From positions 62,001 through 126,000 of the forward strand of contig NZ_JAEHGC010000001.1 of assembly GCF_016107705.1 (NCBI RefSeq): a DNA stretch of 64,000 nucleotides, read 5' to 3'. A program made the position numbers and the translations under genes. The first letter of the stretch is position 1. Every line of letters begins with the position of its first letter. Under the pieces are notes generated by a model. That model was given only the letters and a program-made list of their open reading frames with translations, ran no database searches and was not told where the DNA came from. Below, in pieces: positions 34,768 to 43,839 of this stretch. This stretch comes from Neobacillus cucumis (GTDB lineage: Bacteria > Bacillota > Bacilli > Bacillales_B > DSM-18226).

Positions 34768-35042
34768 AGAATTCCTCTCTTCTTCTAATAGCTTACTTAT
34801 ATTATTTCTATAGAGAGGTCGTTCTATGAACGATGTCATACAGGATTTATAGAGGCTTTTGCGATTGGTGTATGCCTACCCAATGGTATAAAAACATTAA
34901 AAAGATATATATAGTAAATTAAAAATGATGAGAGTTACATATGCAGGATGATGGCCTTTTCTAAGGTAACCTCAGTGAGTTAAGGCCCTCATTCAGCAAC
35001 CTTATGGAAAATAGCACCTAATTCCCCCTATAGGAAGACTCT

Positions 35043-35639
35043 TTAAGACAATGTCTTCATAATAAGTTGAAAAATATCACTCATATCAACTTTATCCTCT
35101 TCTGAAGACGTTAATATTTGCGTTACCCGTAACCCATAGGAAAAAGTCATCAACAAAATTGACATTTTCGCTGCATCAATATTTGGAGGAATCACACCAT
35201 TTTCCTGACCCATTTTGATCCATTGGGTTCCCGTCTCTTTACTGTAATTAAAAAGATCATTAAGAATTTTTTTTACCTTTTCATTCTCCTGACTTAGCAG
35301 ATAAATAAAGATGAGATTGCCAATATCTTTCGTATTTTGACGCGAGTGGAAAAATTGACCAACCACTCCAAATCGGCTGCCATCATGTGCTTCCTCAATC
35401 GAGCGTGTAATTGTCTTATGAAATTTTTCATTCATTTCGGTTATTTTCGATTTCAATATCAGTCCAAATAATTCGTCTTTGCTATCTACATAATGATAAA
35501 TGGCACCTTTAGAAAGTCCGGATTTTTCAATGATATCCTTTAAGGTAGTATTTCTACAGCCCTTTTCTAAAATGATTTCTTCTGTAGTGGATAAAATATG
35601 CTGAAAGCTCGGATTATCGTAAATTGTTGAATTCGTCAT
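35043..35639 (-). CDS. TetR family repressor
   Basis: A 198-aa TetR protein. The HTH spans residues 25-60 (TLKDIIEKSGLSKGAIYHYV, then DSKDELFGLIL). The rest is an all-helical ligand domain. It is second in an operon after the VC0807 gene (22-base gap). The operon promoter carries a palindrome between -35 and -10, so the protein very likely represses its own operon. Confidence 0.88.
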   Translation of the reverse strand: MTNSTIYDNPSFQHILSTTEEIILEKGCRNTTLKDIIEKSGLSKGAIYHYVDSKDELFGLILKSKITEMNEKFHKTITRSIEEAHDGSRFGVVGQFFHSRQNTKDIGNLIFIYLLSQENEKVKKILNDLFNYSKETGTQWIKMGQENGVIPPNIDAAKMSILLMTFSYGLRVTQILTSSEEDKVDMSDIFQLIMKTLS

Positions 35640-35661
35640 GATTACTACCTTCCCTGCTTGT

Positions 35662-36303
35662 TTAATTATGAATGATTAGGTCTAACCGTTTTTTGGCATA
35701 CCTGCGATAAATAATGGTAAAAAGAATCGCTGCCCCAATGACGCAATAAAAGACAATTTGAGAAACAGCTAAAAAAGTAGAAATTGAAAGTTCAAATACC
35801 AAAATGACCCTCAAAACTGCATCACCAAGTAAAGCAATACCCCAAATTGCAGTCATGACACGAAGTACAAAACGGAAATACGGTACTTCCCAGTTTTTTG
35901 TAAACTGTCCCTTTTTTACAGATTCGTCACTTGCACTAAATCGAATCGCAAAATGATAGATCAATGGCTTCCCCAAAAATAACGACCCAATAAAAATGAG
36001 CCCTAATAAACCAGTGACCATTGACTCCCGTAATAAAATAAGCCGCTCATTTCCGCCTAAAACAAATGCTGCTAAACTTAGCAGAAAACCAATTAACATA
36101 AATAAACCAAAAGCATCAGCTTTACGATACTTTACAAGATGATAAAGATTATCCCCTAGTGGTATCAATGTCGCTATAAGTAATGAAACAAAGCTTGAAA
36201 AATGATCTAAAAGCAGATTGTAAACCAATACTGGAATAGCCCCATTTATGACGATACTGAAAGCAATACTTAAAATCAATTTCTTTTTGGATGAAATCTT
36301 CAC
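35662..36303 (-). CDS. VC0807 family membrane protein
   Basis: A 213-aa protein with about six membrane helices. The VC0807 family features are PLGDNLYHLVKYRKADAFGL and GLIFIGSLFLGKPLIYHFAI. It has no known function; some relatives look like septation protein A. It is the first gene of a TetR-controlled operon, so it may respond to a toxic or membrane-active compound. Confidence 0.75.
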   Translation of the reverse strand: MKISSKKKLILSIAFSIVINGAIPVLVYNLLLDHFSSFVSLLIATLIPLGDNLYHLVKYRKADAFGLFMLIGFLLSLAAFVLGGNERLILLRESMVTGLLGLIFIGSLFLGKPLIYHFAIRFSASDESVKKGQFTKNWEVPYFRFVLRVMTAIWGIALLGDAVLRVILVFELSISTFLAVSQIVFYCVIGAAILFTIIYRRYAKKRLDLIIHN

Positions 36304-36336
36304 AGCTTTTTCCTCCCTTTACCAATTTATAAGATC

Positions 36337-36365
36337 ATCATACAAACCGACCGTCGGTCTGTCAA
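36337..36365 (-). promoter_or_regulatory. VC0807-tetR promoter with embedded operator
   Basis: On the minus strand TTGACA (36365-36360), a 17-base spacer and TATGAT (36342-36337) form the promoter. The spacer contains the palindrome ACCGACCGTCGGT (36346-36358), a typical TetR-type operator. Confidence 0.8.
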
Positions 36366-36474
36366 TGGTCTTTTTTCCAATCTAAACCATTTTTTTCGAT
36401 GTTCTACATATGTGACTTCTTTAATTCGAAAGTGGTAGACTAATGTCATATTCAAAAAAAAAGGAGTACCAATC

Positions 36475-37263
36475 ATGCCGAATTACAAAGTTTTATTTCT
36501 TGATGTTGATGGAACCATCCTCAGACCGGATGATACTATTGAAGACTCAACCAAGGAGGCAATTGCCACTGTCCAAGAAAAGGGAATTGAAGTCTTTTTA
36601 GCAACCGGGAGACCACTGCATGAGCTTGATAAAATTGCGGAGGAATTAAAAATTCATTCTTTTATTGGCTACAACGGTGCCTATGCCGTCTACAATCAGA
36701 AAGATCTTTTTAAAGAGTATATGAGTGAGGAAAATGTGAAACAGTTTCTGCAAATAGCTGAAGCAAATCAACATGAAGCCGTCCTTTATACAAACGAGAA
36801 TAATGCCTTTACCCATCTGGAATCTCCTATTGCTGCACAGTTTATTGAAAAATTCCACATACACAAAAATAGCAGCTACACTGCCTCATTGGATAATCAG
36901 ATTTTAGGAATAACGCTGATGAATCTAAAGGAAGGCGATGCTGAGCTTTATCAAAATGAAGATGGGATTCATTTATCCCAAGTTCATCTTGAAGGCTTAA
37001 AGCACTGTTATGATGTCATCAGGGACAAAGTAAACAAGGGAATCGGGATCCAAATGGTTTTAAAACATCTTGGAATTGACAAGGAGAGCTCGATTGCTTT
37101 TGGTGATGGAATGAATGATAAGGAAATGCTAATGAGTGTGGGCGAAGGTTTTGCGATGGGAAATGGCCACCCCGATCTCTTTCAATACGCGAAACATAGG
37201 ACGACAGAGGTAACAAACTCAGGGATTTATAATGGCTTGAAAAAACTTGGTTTAGTGGGTTAA
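36475..37263 (+). CDS. Cof-type HAD-IIB phosphatase
   Basis: A 262-aa haloacid-dehalogenase hydrolase. Motif I is FLDVDGTIL with the nucleophilic Asp, motif II LATGRP, and motif III/IV GIGIQMVLKHLG and FGDGMNDKEML. The C2B cap lies between. It is close in length to B. subtilis YkrA. Such enzymes dephosphorylate sugar phosphates, FMN or nucleotides; the substrate here is unknown. AAAAGGAG precedes ATG. Confidence 0.9.
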   Translation: MPNYKVLFLDVDGTILRPDDTIEDSTKEAIATVQEKGIEVFLATGRPLHELDKIAEELKIHSFIGYNGAYAVYNQKDLFKEYMSEENVKQFLQIAEANQHEAVLYTNENNAFTHLESPIAAQFIEKFHIHKNSSYTASLDNQILGITLMNLKEGDAELYQNEDGIHLSQVHLEGLKHCYDVIRDKVNKGIGIQMVLKHLGIDKESSIAFGDGMNDKEMLMSVGEGFAMGNGHPDLFQYAKHRTTEVTNSGIYNGLKKLGLVG

Positions 37264-37269
37264 TGCAAG

Positions 37270-37302
37270 AAGCAGTGGAATAAATTTTCCACTGCTCTTT
37301 TA
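37270..37302. terminator. terminator between the HAD and EamA genes
   Basis: AGCAGTGGAA/TTCCACTGCT stem between converging genes, followed by CTTTTAAC. Confidence 0.8.
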
Positions 37303-37311
37303 ACTTCATAA

Positions 37312-38148
37312 TTATATTTTTGTTAATAGGATCCCCAGCACTGCTGAGAACACACCAATAATTTGATATAACTTTAATTTTTCTTTATAAATCCAGCAAC
37401 CCGCCAAAACGACGATTAAACAATTTAAACTAACAATTGGGAAAACGATGCTGGCTGCTCCAAACTGTAAGGCAAAGAAATAAGCAGCATAACCAAAAAC
37501 ACTAATGATTCCCACCATTGCCCCTACACCCGCCTCATTCCGGCGCCATTTTTCTTTCTGCAACAGGCTGCAAATCGCTAAATACACACTGCCCCCGCCA
37601 TACATCGAAATAAGGATATTTACAGAATTAATGTGTAAATAGGTGGAAGTTTTCATCAATATTCCCAAAATACCAAAAGACAAAATGGCAAGTGCAACCC
37701 TTAGAATCCACGGAAGATAACTTGTATTTCGTTTTGAAGACGGTGAATACTGAATCACCATCGCTGACCCTAACATAAATACAATACCCAGCCATTGTAA
37801 TAAGCTTATTTTCTCGTGAAAAATAAGTCCAGCACTTAAAATTGGAAAGAGTGCATTCGTGCCGATTAGTGGTGAAGTGAGACTTGCTGGTCCCTTTTCA
37901 AAGGCTTTAGACATTTGGATATTGCCGTTTGCATTTAAAATACCAATTAAAGAACCTAGAAAAATGGTGAATAGGTTAAAGTGAAGGATTCCATTCATCA
38001 CTCCATATCCAAATGATACGACAAAGGCAACAAAATAAAAGAAAAATTGGATATGAAGTTTTGATAGTCCATTTCCGGTACTCCACTTAAAAATCGTGTT
38101 ATTCGTTCCAAAGCTAATCATGGTTATAAATGCAGCTGCGATCCACAT
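37312..38148 (-). CDS. EamA/DMT family transporter
   Basis: A 278-aa protein with ten predicted membrane helices in two EamA repeats. Features are FKWSTGNGLSKLHIQFFFYF, SLTSPLIGTNALFPILSAGL in the first half and ASIVFPIVSLNCLIVVLAGC in the second. Members export or import metabolites. Substrate unknown; the gene stands alone. Confidence 0.8.
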   Translation of the reverse strand: MWIAAAFITMISFGTNNTIFKWSTGNGLSKLHIQFFFYFVAFVVSFGYGVMNGILHFNLFTIFLGSLIGILNANGNIQMSKAFEKGPASLTSPLIGTNALFPILSAGLIFHEKISLLQWLGIVFMLGSAMVIQYSPSSKRNTSYLPWILRVALAILSFGILGILMKTSTYLHINSVNILISMYGGGSVYLAICSLLQKEKWRRNEAGVGAMVGIISVFGYAAYFFALQFGAASIVFPIVSLNCLIVVLAGCWIYKEKLKLYQIIGVFSAVLGILLTKI

Positions 38149-38390
38149 GATGAACCTTCTTTCTGTCTATCAAATTCTCTTAAAATTTTATTCCTTTTTT
38201 CGAAATTTCTCAATCCCTTTTTTGTCAATTTTCGATATTTACGCTCTTTTTGCAGAAAGCTGTAGGTATTTTGAGATTTCCGTCTTGTTTTGATAGCTTT
38301 TGTCACCTAGCAGGAAAAGCAGGTACTTCTTGGTGAATTATAAGATTAAGAGAAACATTCGTAGATAATAGGGGAAGGAATGAATTTTTT

Positions 38391-39356
38391 ATGAAAGCAT
38401 ACACAATCAAAGAAGCCGCTAAGGAAATTAATATATCACATGGAATTATTCGGAAGTGGGTAAAAGAATTTGATGGACTCTTAGACATTCCAAGAACAAA
38501 GCAAGGAGCAAGAATTTATACCGAGGCAGAAATAGAGCTCTTTCAAGAGATTAAGCAGAGGTTTGCAAATAAAGAAAGCAAAGAATCTGTACGTGAATGG
38601 CTACTAATTAGACATGAACCTGTCATTGAAACAATATCTGAACCGGAGGAAGTAACCGTTCCAATGGATTCTAATCCATTGGACAATAACCTCAATCCGG
38701 TGTCAAACCCGGATGAAAGTGAAAGCCCCGAAAATCAAGAAATCTCCTTAGAGCTTGTTTCCAGCCCTGAGCCGGAGGCTGCTATTGCTACTCAAGAACT
38801 AATAAAAAATGCTGAATTATTCTTCGAAGCAATGGATACGTATAAGCAAACCTTCTTAAGTGAAGTAAAAGATGAAATCCGCAGTGTTGTTCGCAAAGAA
38901 GTTCTGGATGAAGTAAAAAAGGAAATTTCCAACGGGGCTATGTTAACAGTTAAATCCCTTTCGAACTCCATATATAAATCGACAGAAAACACAAAGGAAG
39001 AAATTAAAGAGCTATCTGCTGCAATCGAAAAAAATTCCGAACAAACAACGGATTCACTTAAATACCTATCGAACAGTATCGCGAATGTAACGATTGAAAC
39101 CACGGAGGAGATTTACTCCCTATCAAAGCAAGTTGCCGAAACATCAGAGGGACTCTCTCACTATATGGATATCACCAATGAGGAAATTTCCAATTTAACA
39201 GAAGCCATTACAAAGGAACGAGAAGTTCTCCTAGAAGAACGGGAATATCTATCACGTGAAATTATTAAAAGAGAGGCCGCCTTTCAAAACATGTTAACCA
39301 GTTTTCGTGATGTTGCTGCCACAAAAGAGAAGAAATGGTGGAAATTCTGGTCTTAA
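38391..39356 (+). CDS. MerR-type HTH protein with long coiled coil and aromatic tail
   Basis: A 321-aa protein. Residues 1-70 form a MerR-like winged HTH (YTIKEAAKEINISHGIIRKW, then GARIYTEAEIELFQEIK). An acidic linker (75-140) and a long coiled coil (140-300) follow. It ends KKWWKFWS, a motif typical of DUF3967/RepX-like proteins that suggests membrane or protein contact. It lies 54 bases before racA in the same direction. The plan (HTH, coiled coil, hydrophobic tip) copies RacA, so it may also tether DNA. GGGGAAGGAATG is upstream. Confidence 0.75.
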   Translation: MKAYTIKEAAKEINISHGIIRKWVKEFDGLLDIPRTKQGARIYTEAEIELFQEIKQRFANKESKESVREWLLIRHEPVIETISEPEEVTVPMDSNPLDNNLNPVSNPDESESPENQEISLELVSSPEPEAAIATQELIKNAELFFEAMDTYKQTFLSEVKDEIRSVVRKEVLDEVKKEISNGAMLTVKSLSNSIYKSTENTKEEIKELSAAIEKNSEQTTDSLKYLSNSIANVTIETTEEIYSLSKQVAETSEGLSHYMDITNEEISNLTEAITKEREVLLEEREYLSREIIKREAAFQNMLTSFRDVAATKEKKWWKFWS

Positions 39357-39410
39357 GATTATTGATCACTTAGCGCCAAGGGTCTAAATAATTTTAGGAG
39401 GGTGTTATTG

Positions 39411-39923
39411 ATGAATACAAGTGAGGTTTCAAAATTATTAGGAGTATCCTCAAGTACCATCCAACGCTGGGTAAAACAACTCGAACTTCCAATGGAAAGA
39501 AATGAACGGGGACATTATTTTTTTAAAGATGGGGACATTGAGTTACTAAAAAAAATTCAGGAACAAATCCAAAACGGAGCGCTCATACAAGATATTGCTC
39601 CAATCCAGGAGAAAAAGCCACGTAGAGGGACCGTTAAGGCAGTAGAAAACGATCAGGCAATGGAAAAACTGTATGCAAAGGTACGTGAGTTGGAAATCAG
39701 TCTGAACGATAAAGCGGACTCCGTGGCCTCGTATCAACTCCTGCAGCACCGTAGAGAAATTGAGGAGTTGCAGTCCCAGGTAAAGGCATTAAATCTTCAG
39801 CTCGAAACACTTCAAAAGCAGGTTGCCGAGTTATCCACCCCTGTTCAAACAGAAACCGTTCATTTTCATAAGAAAAAACCTAAAAAGAAAAACATTGTAA
39901 GCATGTTATTCGGATTGTTTTAA
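39411..39923 (+). CDS. racA: chromosome-anchoring protein RacA
   Basis: A 170-aa protein. The MerR-type HTH (MNTSEVSKLLGVSSSTIQRW, VKQLELPMERNERGHYFF) is like B. subtilis RacA. A middle coiled coil (about 80-140) is followed by a basic patch (HKKKPKKKN) and a hydrophobic tip IVSMLFGLF, the DivIVA/pole-binding end. RacA binds centromere-like sites and ties the chromosome to the cell pole early in sporulation. AGGAGGG precedes ATG 39411; the frame opens at 39402. Confidence 0.85.
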   Translation: MNTSEVSKLLGVSSSTIQRWVKQLELPMERNERGHYFFKDGDIELLKKIQEQIQNGALIQDIAPIQEKKPRRGTVKAVENDQAMEKLYAKVRELEISLNDKADSVASYQLLQHRREIEELQSQVKALNLQLETLQKQVAELSTPVQTETVHFHKKKPKKKNIVSMLFGLF

Positions 39924-39924
39924 T

Positions 39925-39967
39925 AAAAAGAGGGTCGCATGTGGGAAATCACATTCGACCCTTTTTT
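39925..39967. terminator. terminator between racA and the acyltransferase gene
   Basis: AAAAGAGGGTCG..ATGTG/CACAT..CGACCCTTTTTT stem between converging genes. Confidence 0.9.
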
Positions 39968-39975
39968 AGTAAAGA

Positions 39976-40995
39976 TTATCTGGTCAACCCCTTCTGCCTA
40001 TGACCAGATAAAATATCTAATTCAACCAATGGACTTGTATACTTCTTTATAAGATAACTTCCAAGGCCTATACAAATGATAAATGAAAAAATAATCAGTA
40101 AAACATAATTATTCGATACCATATCTAAACGATCGTTCGGTAAAAACGATTGAATCGATTTTAAAATAAACCCATGAAATAAATAGACATAAAGGGTTCT
40201 CTCCCCTATTTTTGTTACTTTAAACTTATTTGAAGGAATTAATGCCAAAAAGCCAAATACCACAACAAGTGTAAGGACATATTGACCGGCACGAAGTAAT
40301 CCATCGATAAACTGCTCTTTCCCCATATGTGCATAAGAGGTATCACCTAACAGCCATGGGACCGCATCCTTCGGAAAGCCAATCGCAAACAATACCATTA
40401 TCGCAAGAAGGACCACCACTCCAAGAGGACGTGAAATTTTTGAGCGAATAAGTCCACTAAGCATTTCCTTATCCAACAAATACCCTAATAAGAAATAAGG
40501 AAAAAACACAAAGGTTCTCGAAAGGCTTAAAAAACTGCCGATTGAATCAATATAACCAATCGCGATTCCCAAGATAACGGAAACCAAAAATCCATACCAT
40601 CTGTATTTTGCAAATAAATAAAGCATTATATTCCAACAAAACATACTGAGTAAAAACCATAACGACCAATGGGGATGAAGAAAATCAATTTCAAATGATT
40701 TTTCCTGACCGCTTACAAAGTAAAAGATGGAATAGATAATTTGAAAAATAAAATAGGGTAATAATACTTTCTTTACTGTTTTTAATAAGTAGCCTTTTTT
40801 TCGGTAGCCCTTGGCAAAATACCCCGAAATCAAAATAAATGCCGGCATATGAAACAGAAATATGACTGTATATAACGTGAATAAGAATCCATCATCCTCT
40901 TTTAACGGACTAATCACATGACCAAAAACAACAAGAAAAATTAATACAAATTTCGCATTATCAAAAAACATACTCCTTTTTGAAGCTGAAGCCAT
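39976..40995 (-). CDS. membrane acyltransferase (acyltransferase 3 family)
   Basis: A 339-aa polytopic protein with about ten helices. The family signature is at the N-terminus: FFDNAKFVLIFLVVFGHVIS with the conserved His, then FLFHMPAFILISGYFAKGY. Relatives (YfiQ, YkrP type) O-acylate surface polysaccharides. ATAAAATGG overlaps with an AGGTGATAAAATGG ribosome site. No glycan genes adjoin, so the acceptor is unknown. The ~330 bases upstream hold the terminator of hxlB and otherwise nothing seen. Confidence 0.85.
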   Translation of the reverse strand: MASASKRSMFFDNAKFVLIFLVVFGHVISPLKEDDGFLFTLYTVIFLFHMPAFILISGYFAKGYRKKGYLLKTVKKVLLPYFIFQIIYSIFYFVSGQEKSFEIDFLHPHWSLWFLLSMFCWNIMLYLFAKYRWYGFLVSVILGIAIGYIDSIGSFLSLSRTFVFFPYFLLGYLLDKEMLSGLIRSKISRPLGVVVLLAIMVLFAIGFPKDAVPWLLGDTSYAHMGKEQFIDGLLRAGQYVLTLVVVFGFLALIPSNKFKVTKIGERTLYVYLFHGFILKSIQSFLPNDRLDMVSNNYVLLIIFSFIICIGLGSYLIKKYTSPLVELDILSGHRQKGLTR

Positions 40996-41265
40996 TTTAT
41001 CACCTCAAATATTATTTCAAAAAAGGTATTTAAAATTATTCAAGATTTTAAAAGCGGAGATCTAAAACCATTATACCCTTTTTATATTACAGGGATATGT
41101 AACTGAGTTTTCTTTCTGTTTCATCCTTTTTACAATTTTACAATAATAATCAAAAATACCCACGATTAATTTACCATATAAATCTTAACCCAAGCTTAAT
41201 ATTAGCAGAATTTTTTTTCGCAGGCTTTGGATAATCTTACCTGCTAATTTGCGCTCCAGGTGCAA

Positions 41266-41306
41266 TAAAAAGGGTCAAGTTCAAAAAATTGAACCTGACC
41301 CTTTTA
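41266..41306 (-). terminator. terminator of hxlAB
   Basis: AGGGTCAaGTTCA/TGAACcTGACCCT stem followed by a T run on the minus strand (TTTTTATTG). Confidence 0.8.
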
Positions 41307-41323
41307 CCTGTTCATCTATTCAT

Positions 41324-41872
41324 TTATTCTAAATTGCTATGTTGTTTAAACGCTATTTGATGGTTTACCTGATTTAGTTCACCGTAAAAAAGACAAATCG
41401 TATCAAAAAGAATATGAGCACATTGGTCAAATAAGGAACCTAGCGGCTGAATGGTTTCCCGTTCATTTTCACGACGGTATTTTGTTGCAGCCGGAACATG
41501 AAGAATTTGGTCTGCAACAGCGGCTAACAGTGAACCGGTATTCGTTGTCATCGCAATAATCGTAGCGCCGATTGATTTCGCTTTATCTGATGTCCATGTA
41601 ACGCTTTTGGTTGTGCCCGAACCCGAAACAGCTACCAGAACATCCCCTTCCTTAATGGAAGGTGTAATTGTTTCCCCTACAACGTAAACATTCGCACCGA
41701 GATGCATTAATCTCATTGCAAAAGACTTTGCCATTAAACCTGAACGGCCTTCTCCCACAACGAAAATTCTGTTTGCCTTTATAAGATGATCTGCAAAGTC
41801 ATGAAGATGCTGTTCCTCTATTTGTCCGAGCACTGCTTCTATCTCTTTTAAAATAGTAAAGACCTTATTCAT
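41324..41872 (-). CDS. hxlB: 6-phospho-3-hexuloisomerase
   Basis: A 182-aa SIS-domain isomerase. Characteristic stretches are ANRIFVVGEGRSGLMAKSFA, MRLMHLGANVYVVGE, VLVAVSGSGTTKSV and QPLGSLFDQCAHILFD. It converts hexulose 6-phosphate to fructose 6-phosphate in the ribulose monophosphate route. ATG 41872 overlaps the hxlA stop by 8 bases and has GGAGGG upstream; GTG 41884 falls inside that ribosome site and is rejected. Confidence 0.88.
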   Translation of the reverse strand: MNKVFTILKEIEAVLGQIEEQHLHDFADHLIKANRIFVVGEGRSGLMAKSFAMRLMHLGANVYVVGETITPSIKEGDVLVAVSGSGTTKSVTWTSDKAKSIGATIIAMTTNTGSLLAAVADQILHVPAATKYRRENERETIQPLGSLFDQCAHILFDTICLFYGELNQVNHQIAFKQHSNLE

Positions 41873-42518
41873 AGACCGTTTCACCCTCCAATTTCACAAT
41901 TAAATTTTTGAATTTTTCTGCCGCTTCTTTTGGATTACCAGCCTTTGTGATCGCCGACCCGATAATGACCACATCAGGATTCAACCTTGCTTTGAGGGAC
42001 TTTAATGTATTCGTTGTAATCCCTCCTGCCACAGCGGTTTTAAGAAAATGTTTTTTAAACATCTCGGTTTGACGTATTCCACTTTGGGATTTACCATTTT
42101 CTTCTTGTTCATCCTTGCTGACATGGTCACAAAAGATTGCATCTTTATATTTCATTAAATAGCTTTTCTGCTCTTCAGATGTATTTAATAAATCAATCAT
42201 AACTTGCTTGTTATGCTGACTGGCGACCTCAAAACATGTATCAATGGTTACCAATGGTGAGACTCCCATAACTGTAGCCACATCTGCCCCTGCATTAAAA
42301 CACATTTCAAATTCATAACGTGCATTATCAATTGTCTTGATATCAGCAATAATTTTTTTATTAGGGAAGGCATTCTTGAGTTCTTTTATACTTGTCATTC
42401 CAAATTCTTTAATTAAGGATGTTCCCACTTCAATCCAGTCGATGGAATGCTCTACTAGTTTTGTTAATTGAATGGCTTCTTGAATTTCTAATCGATCAAG
42501 CGCTAATTGTATTTTCAT
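41865..42518 (-). CDS. hxlA: 3-hexulose-6-phosphate synthase-like protein
   Basis: A 217-aa TIM barrel of the OMP-decarboxylase superfamily. Diagnostic residues are KIIADIKTIDNARYEFEM (Asp-x-Lys-x-x-Asp metal and catalytic set), EVGTSLIKEFG and TAVAGGITTNTL. In HPS these run condensation of ribulose 5-phosphate with formaldehyde. The segment FCDHVSKDEQEENGKSQSGI departs from the usual GxHxGxDEQ of HPS, so a related activity such as keto-gulonate-phosphate decarboxylation is possible. The hxlB partner favours HPS. A LacI-type operator pair lies 23-47 bases upstream of the ATG. Confidence 0.8.
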   Translation of the reverse strand: MKIQLALDRLEIQEAIQLTKLVEHSIDWIEVGTSLIKEFGMTSIKELKNAFPNKKIIADIKTIDNARYEFEMCFNAGADVATVMGVSPLVTIDTCFEVASQHNKQVMIDLLNTSEEQKSYLMKYKDAIFCDHVSKDEQEENGKSQSGIRQTEMFKKHFLKTAVAGGITTNTLKSLKARLNPDVVIIGSAITKAGNPKEAAEKFKNLIVKLEGETVYE

Positions 42519-42540
42519 CAAGCAAGCTCCTCTTATTTAA

Positions 42541-42599
42541 TAAACCGGTTTACTAAATCGATTTATTAAAATTATAAACTACTTTATTTTAATATACAA
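42541..42599 (-). promoter_or_regulatory. hxlAB promoter with paired LacI operators
   Basis: On the minus strand TTGTAT (42599-42594), 17 bases and TATAAT (42576-42571). Palindromes TAAATCGATTTA (42554-42565) and TAAACCGGTTTA (42541-42552) stand 13 bases centre to centre over and just after the start site. The same 12-bp motif is found at two other promoters of this locus. Confidence 0.8.
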
Positions 42600-42675
42600 T
42601 CCCAATCATAAAAAGGTTATTAATAAAAAAACAGCAATGGTACTGTGACCGTTTGCTGTTTTTACATAAAGTTTT

Positions 42676-43659
42676 TCAATGGATCATTATTTTACTTGGG
42701 AAAACAATCTCTTCCGGTTTTATTTCGGTTTTGTTAATTTTCGCAAATAATAATTCTGCCGCCTTTTTCCCCATTTCAAATGCAGGTTGTGTAATCACTG
42801 TAATAGGCGGTTCAACCAAGTGGGCAAATGGAATATTATCAAACACAATCAAATCGATATCCTTCCCTAATGCTCGGTTTGTTTCTTTAAGAAATTCTAA
42901 AACTTCTAAAAAAACTCGGTCATTTCCGGCAAATAATGCGGTTGGCGGTTCACTTAGGGAAAATAATTTTTCCAAATTCGCTTTCATATCCGAAATATCG
43001 GCTTCAATTATATAATTAGAATTAATATTAATCCCTTCATCCTTCATCGCTTTTTTATAGCCTTCTAGCCTGTCCTTACGTGTACTAATGGTCAGAGGCT
43101 GGACAGCAAAAGCAATTTTCCGGTGTCCCTTTTTTAAAAAATAGACAATCGCATTATACGTAGACTGCATATTATCTGTCACAATCGAAAGCGCCTTTAG
43201 GTTCTCTACCTTCCGATCCATGAATACAACTGGATAGTCTTCCACAATCATATTCTTGTATAAATCATGATTTTGACCGGTAGGAAAAATAATCAATCCA
43301 TCTACCTGCTTTGCCCGCAACATATCAATATAGTTCTTTTCCTTTTGCGGATTATCATCGGCATTGCAAACAATCGCGTGAATTCCATGTTCATGAAAGA
43401 AATCCTCTATTGCACGGCTTACCTCCGTAGAAAACCGATGCATAATATTGGCCACAATGACTCCTACCATGGAGGTTCGTTTTTGCTTTAAACTTCTTGC
43501 AATATAATTTGGCTGGTAACCTAAATTTTTTATCGCTTCTTCAATTTTTAATTTTGTTTTTTCCCCCATATATTCAAAGCGATTATTTAAAAATTGTGAA
43601 ACGGTGCTTTTCGATACACCCGCTTCTTTTGCTACGTCGGCCATGGTGACTTTTTCCAT
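42676..43659 (-). CDS. LacI family repressor of the sugar locus
   Basis: A 327-aa regulator. The N-terminal HTH is VTMADVAKEAGVSKSTVSQF (residues 4-23) with a hinge helix near NYIARSLKQ. The periplasmic-binding-like domain follows (MVGVIVANIMHRFSTEVSRA, ALFAGNDRVFLEVLEFL, ITVITQPAFEMGKKAAELLF). ATG 43659 has AGAGGAAG before it. The operator-like palindrome at 43705-43716 lies between its own -35 and -10, and identical motifs precede hxlA and the isomerase-kinase operon, so it is the common regulator. Confidence 0.88.
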   Translation of the reverse strand: MEKVTMADVAKEAGVSKSTVSQFLNNRFEYMGEKTKLKIEEAIKNLGYQPNYIARSLKQKRTSMVGVIVANIMHRFSTEVSRAIEDFFHEHGIHAIVCNADDNPQKEKNYIDMLRAKQVDGLIIFPTGQNHDLYKNMIVEDYPVVFMDRKVENLKALSIVTDNMQSTYNAIVYFLKKGHRKIAFAVQPLTISTRKDRLEGYKKAMKDEGININSNYIIEADISDMKANLEKLFSLSEPPTALFAGNDRVFLEVLEFLKETNRALGKDIDLIVFDNIPFAHLVEPPITVITQPAFEMGKKAAELLFAKINKTEIKPEEIVFPSKIMIH

Positions 43660-43704
43660 TCTATCTTCCTCTTTCATCCTATTTCAATGACTTCATTGTA
43701 GCCC

Positions 43705-43716
43705 TAAATCGGTTTA
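43705..43716. promoter_or_regulatory. LacI operator at the repressor's own promoter
   Basis: TAAATCGGTTTA, the same palindrome as at hxlA and at the isomerase gene. A weak TGGATA/TACAAT promoter (17-base spacer) surrounds it on the minus strand. Confidence 0.65.
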
Positions 43717-43730
43717 TTATCCAGTTTAGA

Positions 43731-43829
43731 AACAAAAAGAGGATGACGATTCTGTCTAAATACCACACATCCATAAGAAAAATTCTTACTTGGACATGTG
43801 TTCTTAAACCTGAATCTAAGTCATCCTCT
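43731..43829 (-). terminator. long two-part terminator hairpin after kdgA
   Basis: AGAGGATGAC (43738-43747) pairs with GTCATCCTCT (43820-43829). Inside, ATTC/GAAT, ACACAT/ATGTGT, and TAAGAA/TTCTTA continue the stem, giving a ~92-base hairpin. On the minus strand it is followed by TTTTGTTTC. It is unusually long for an intrinsic terminator. Confidence 0.7.
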
Positions 43830-43839
43830 AATTTACACT

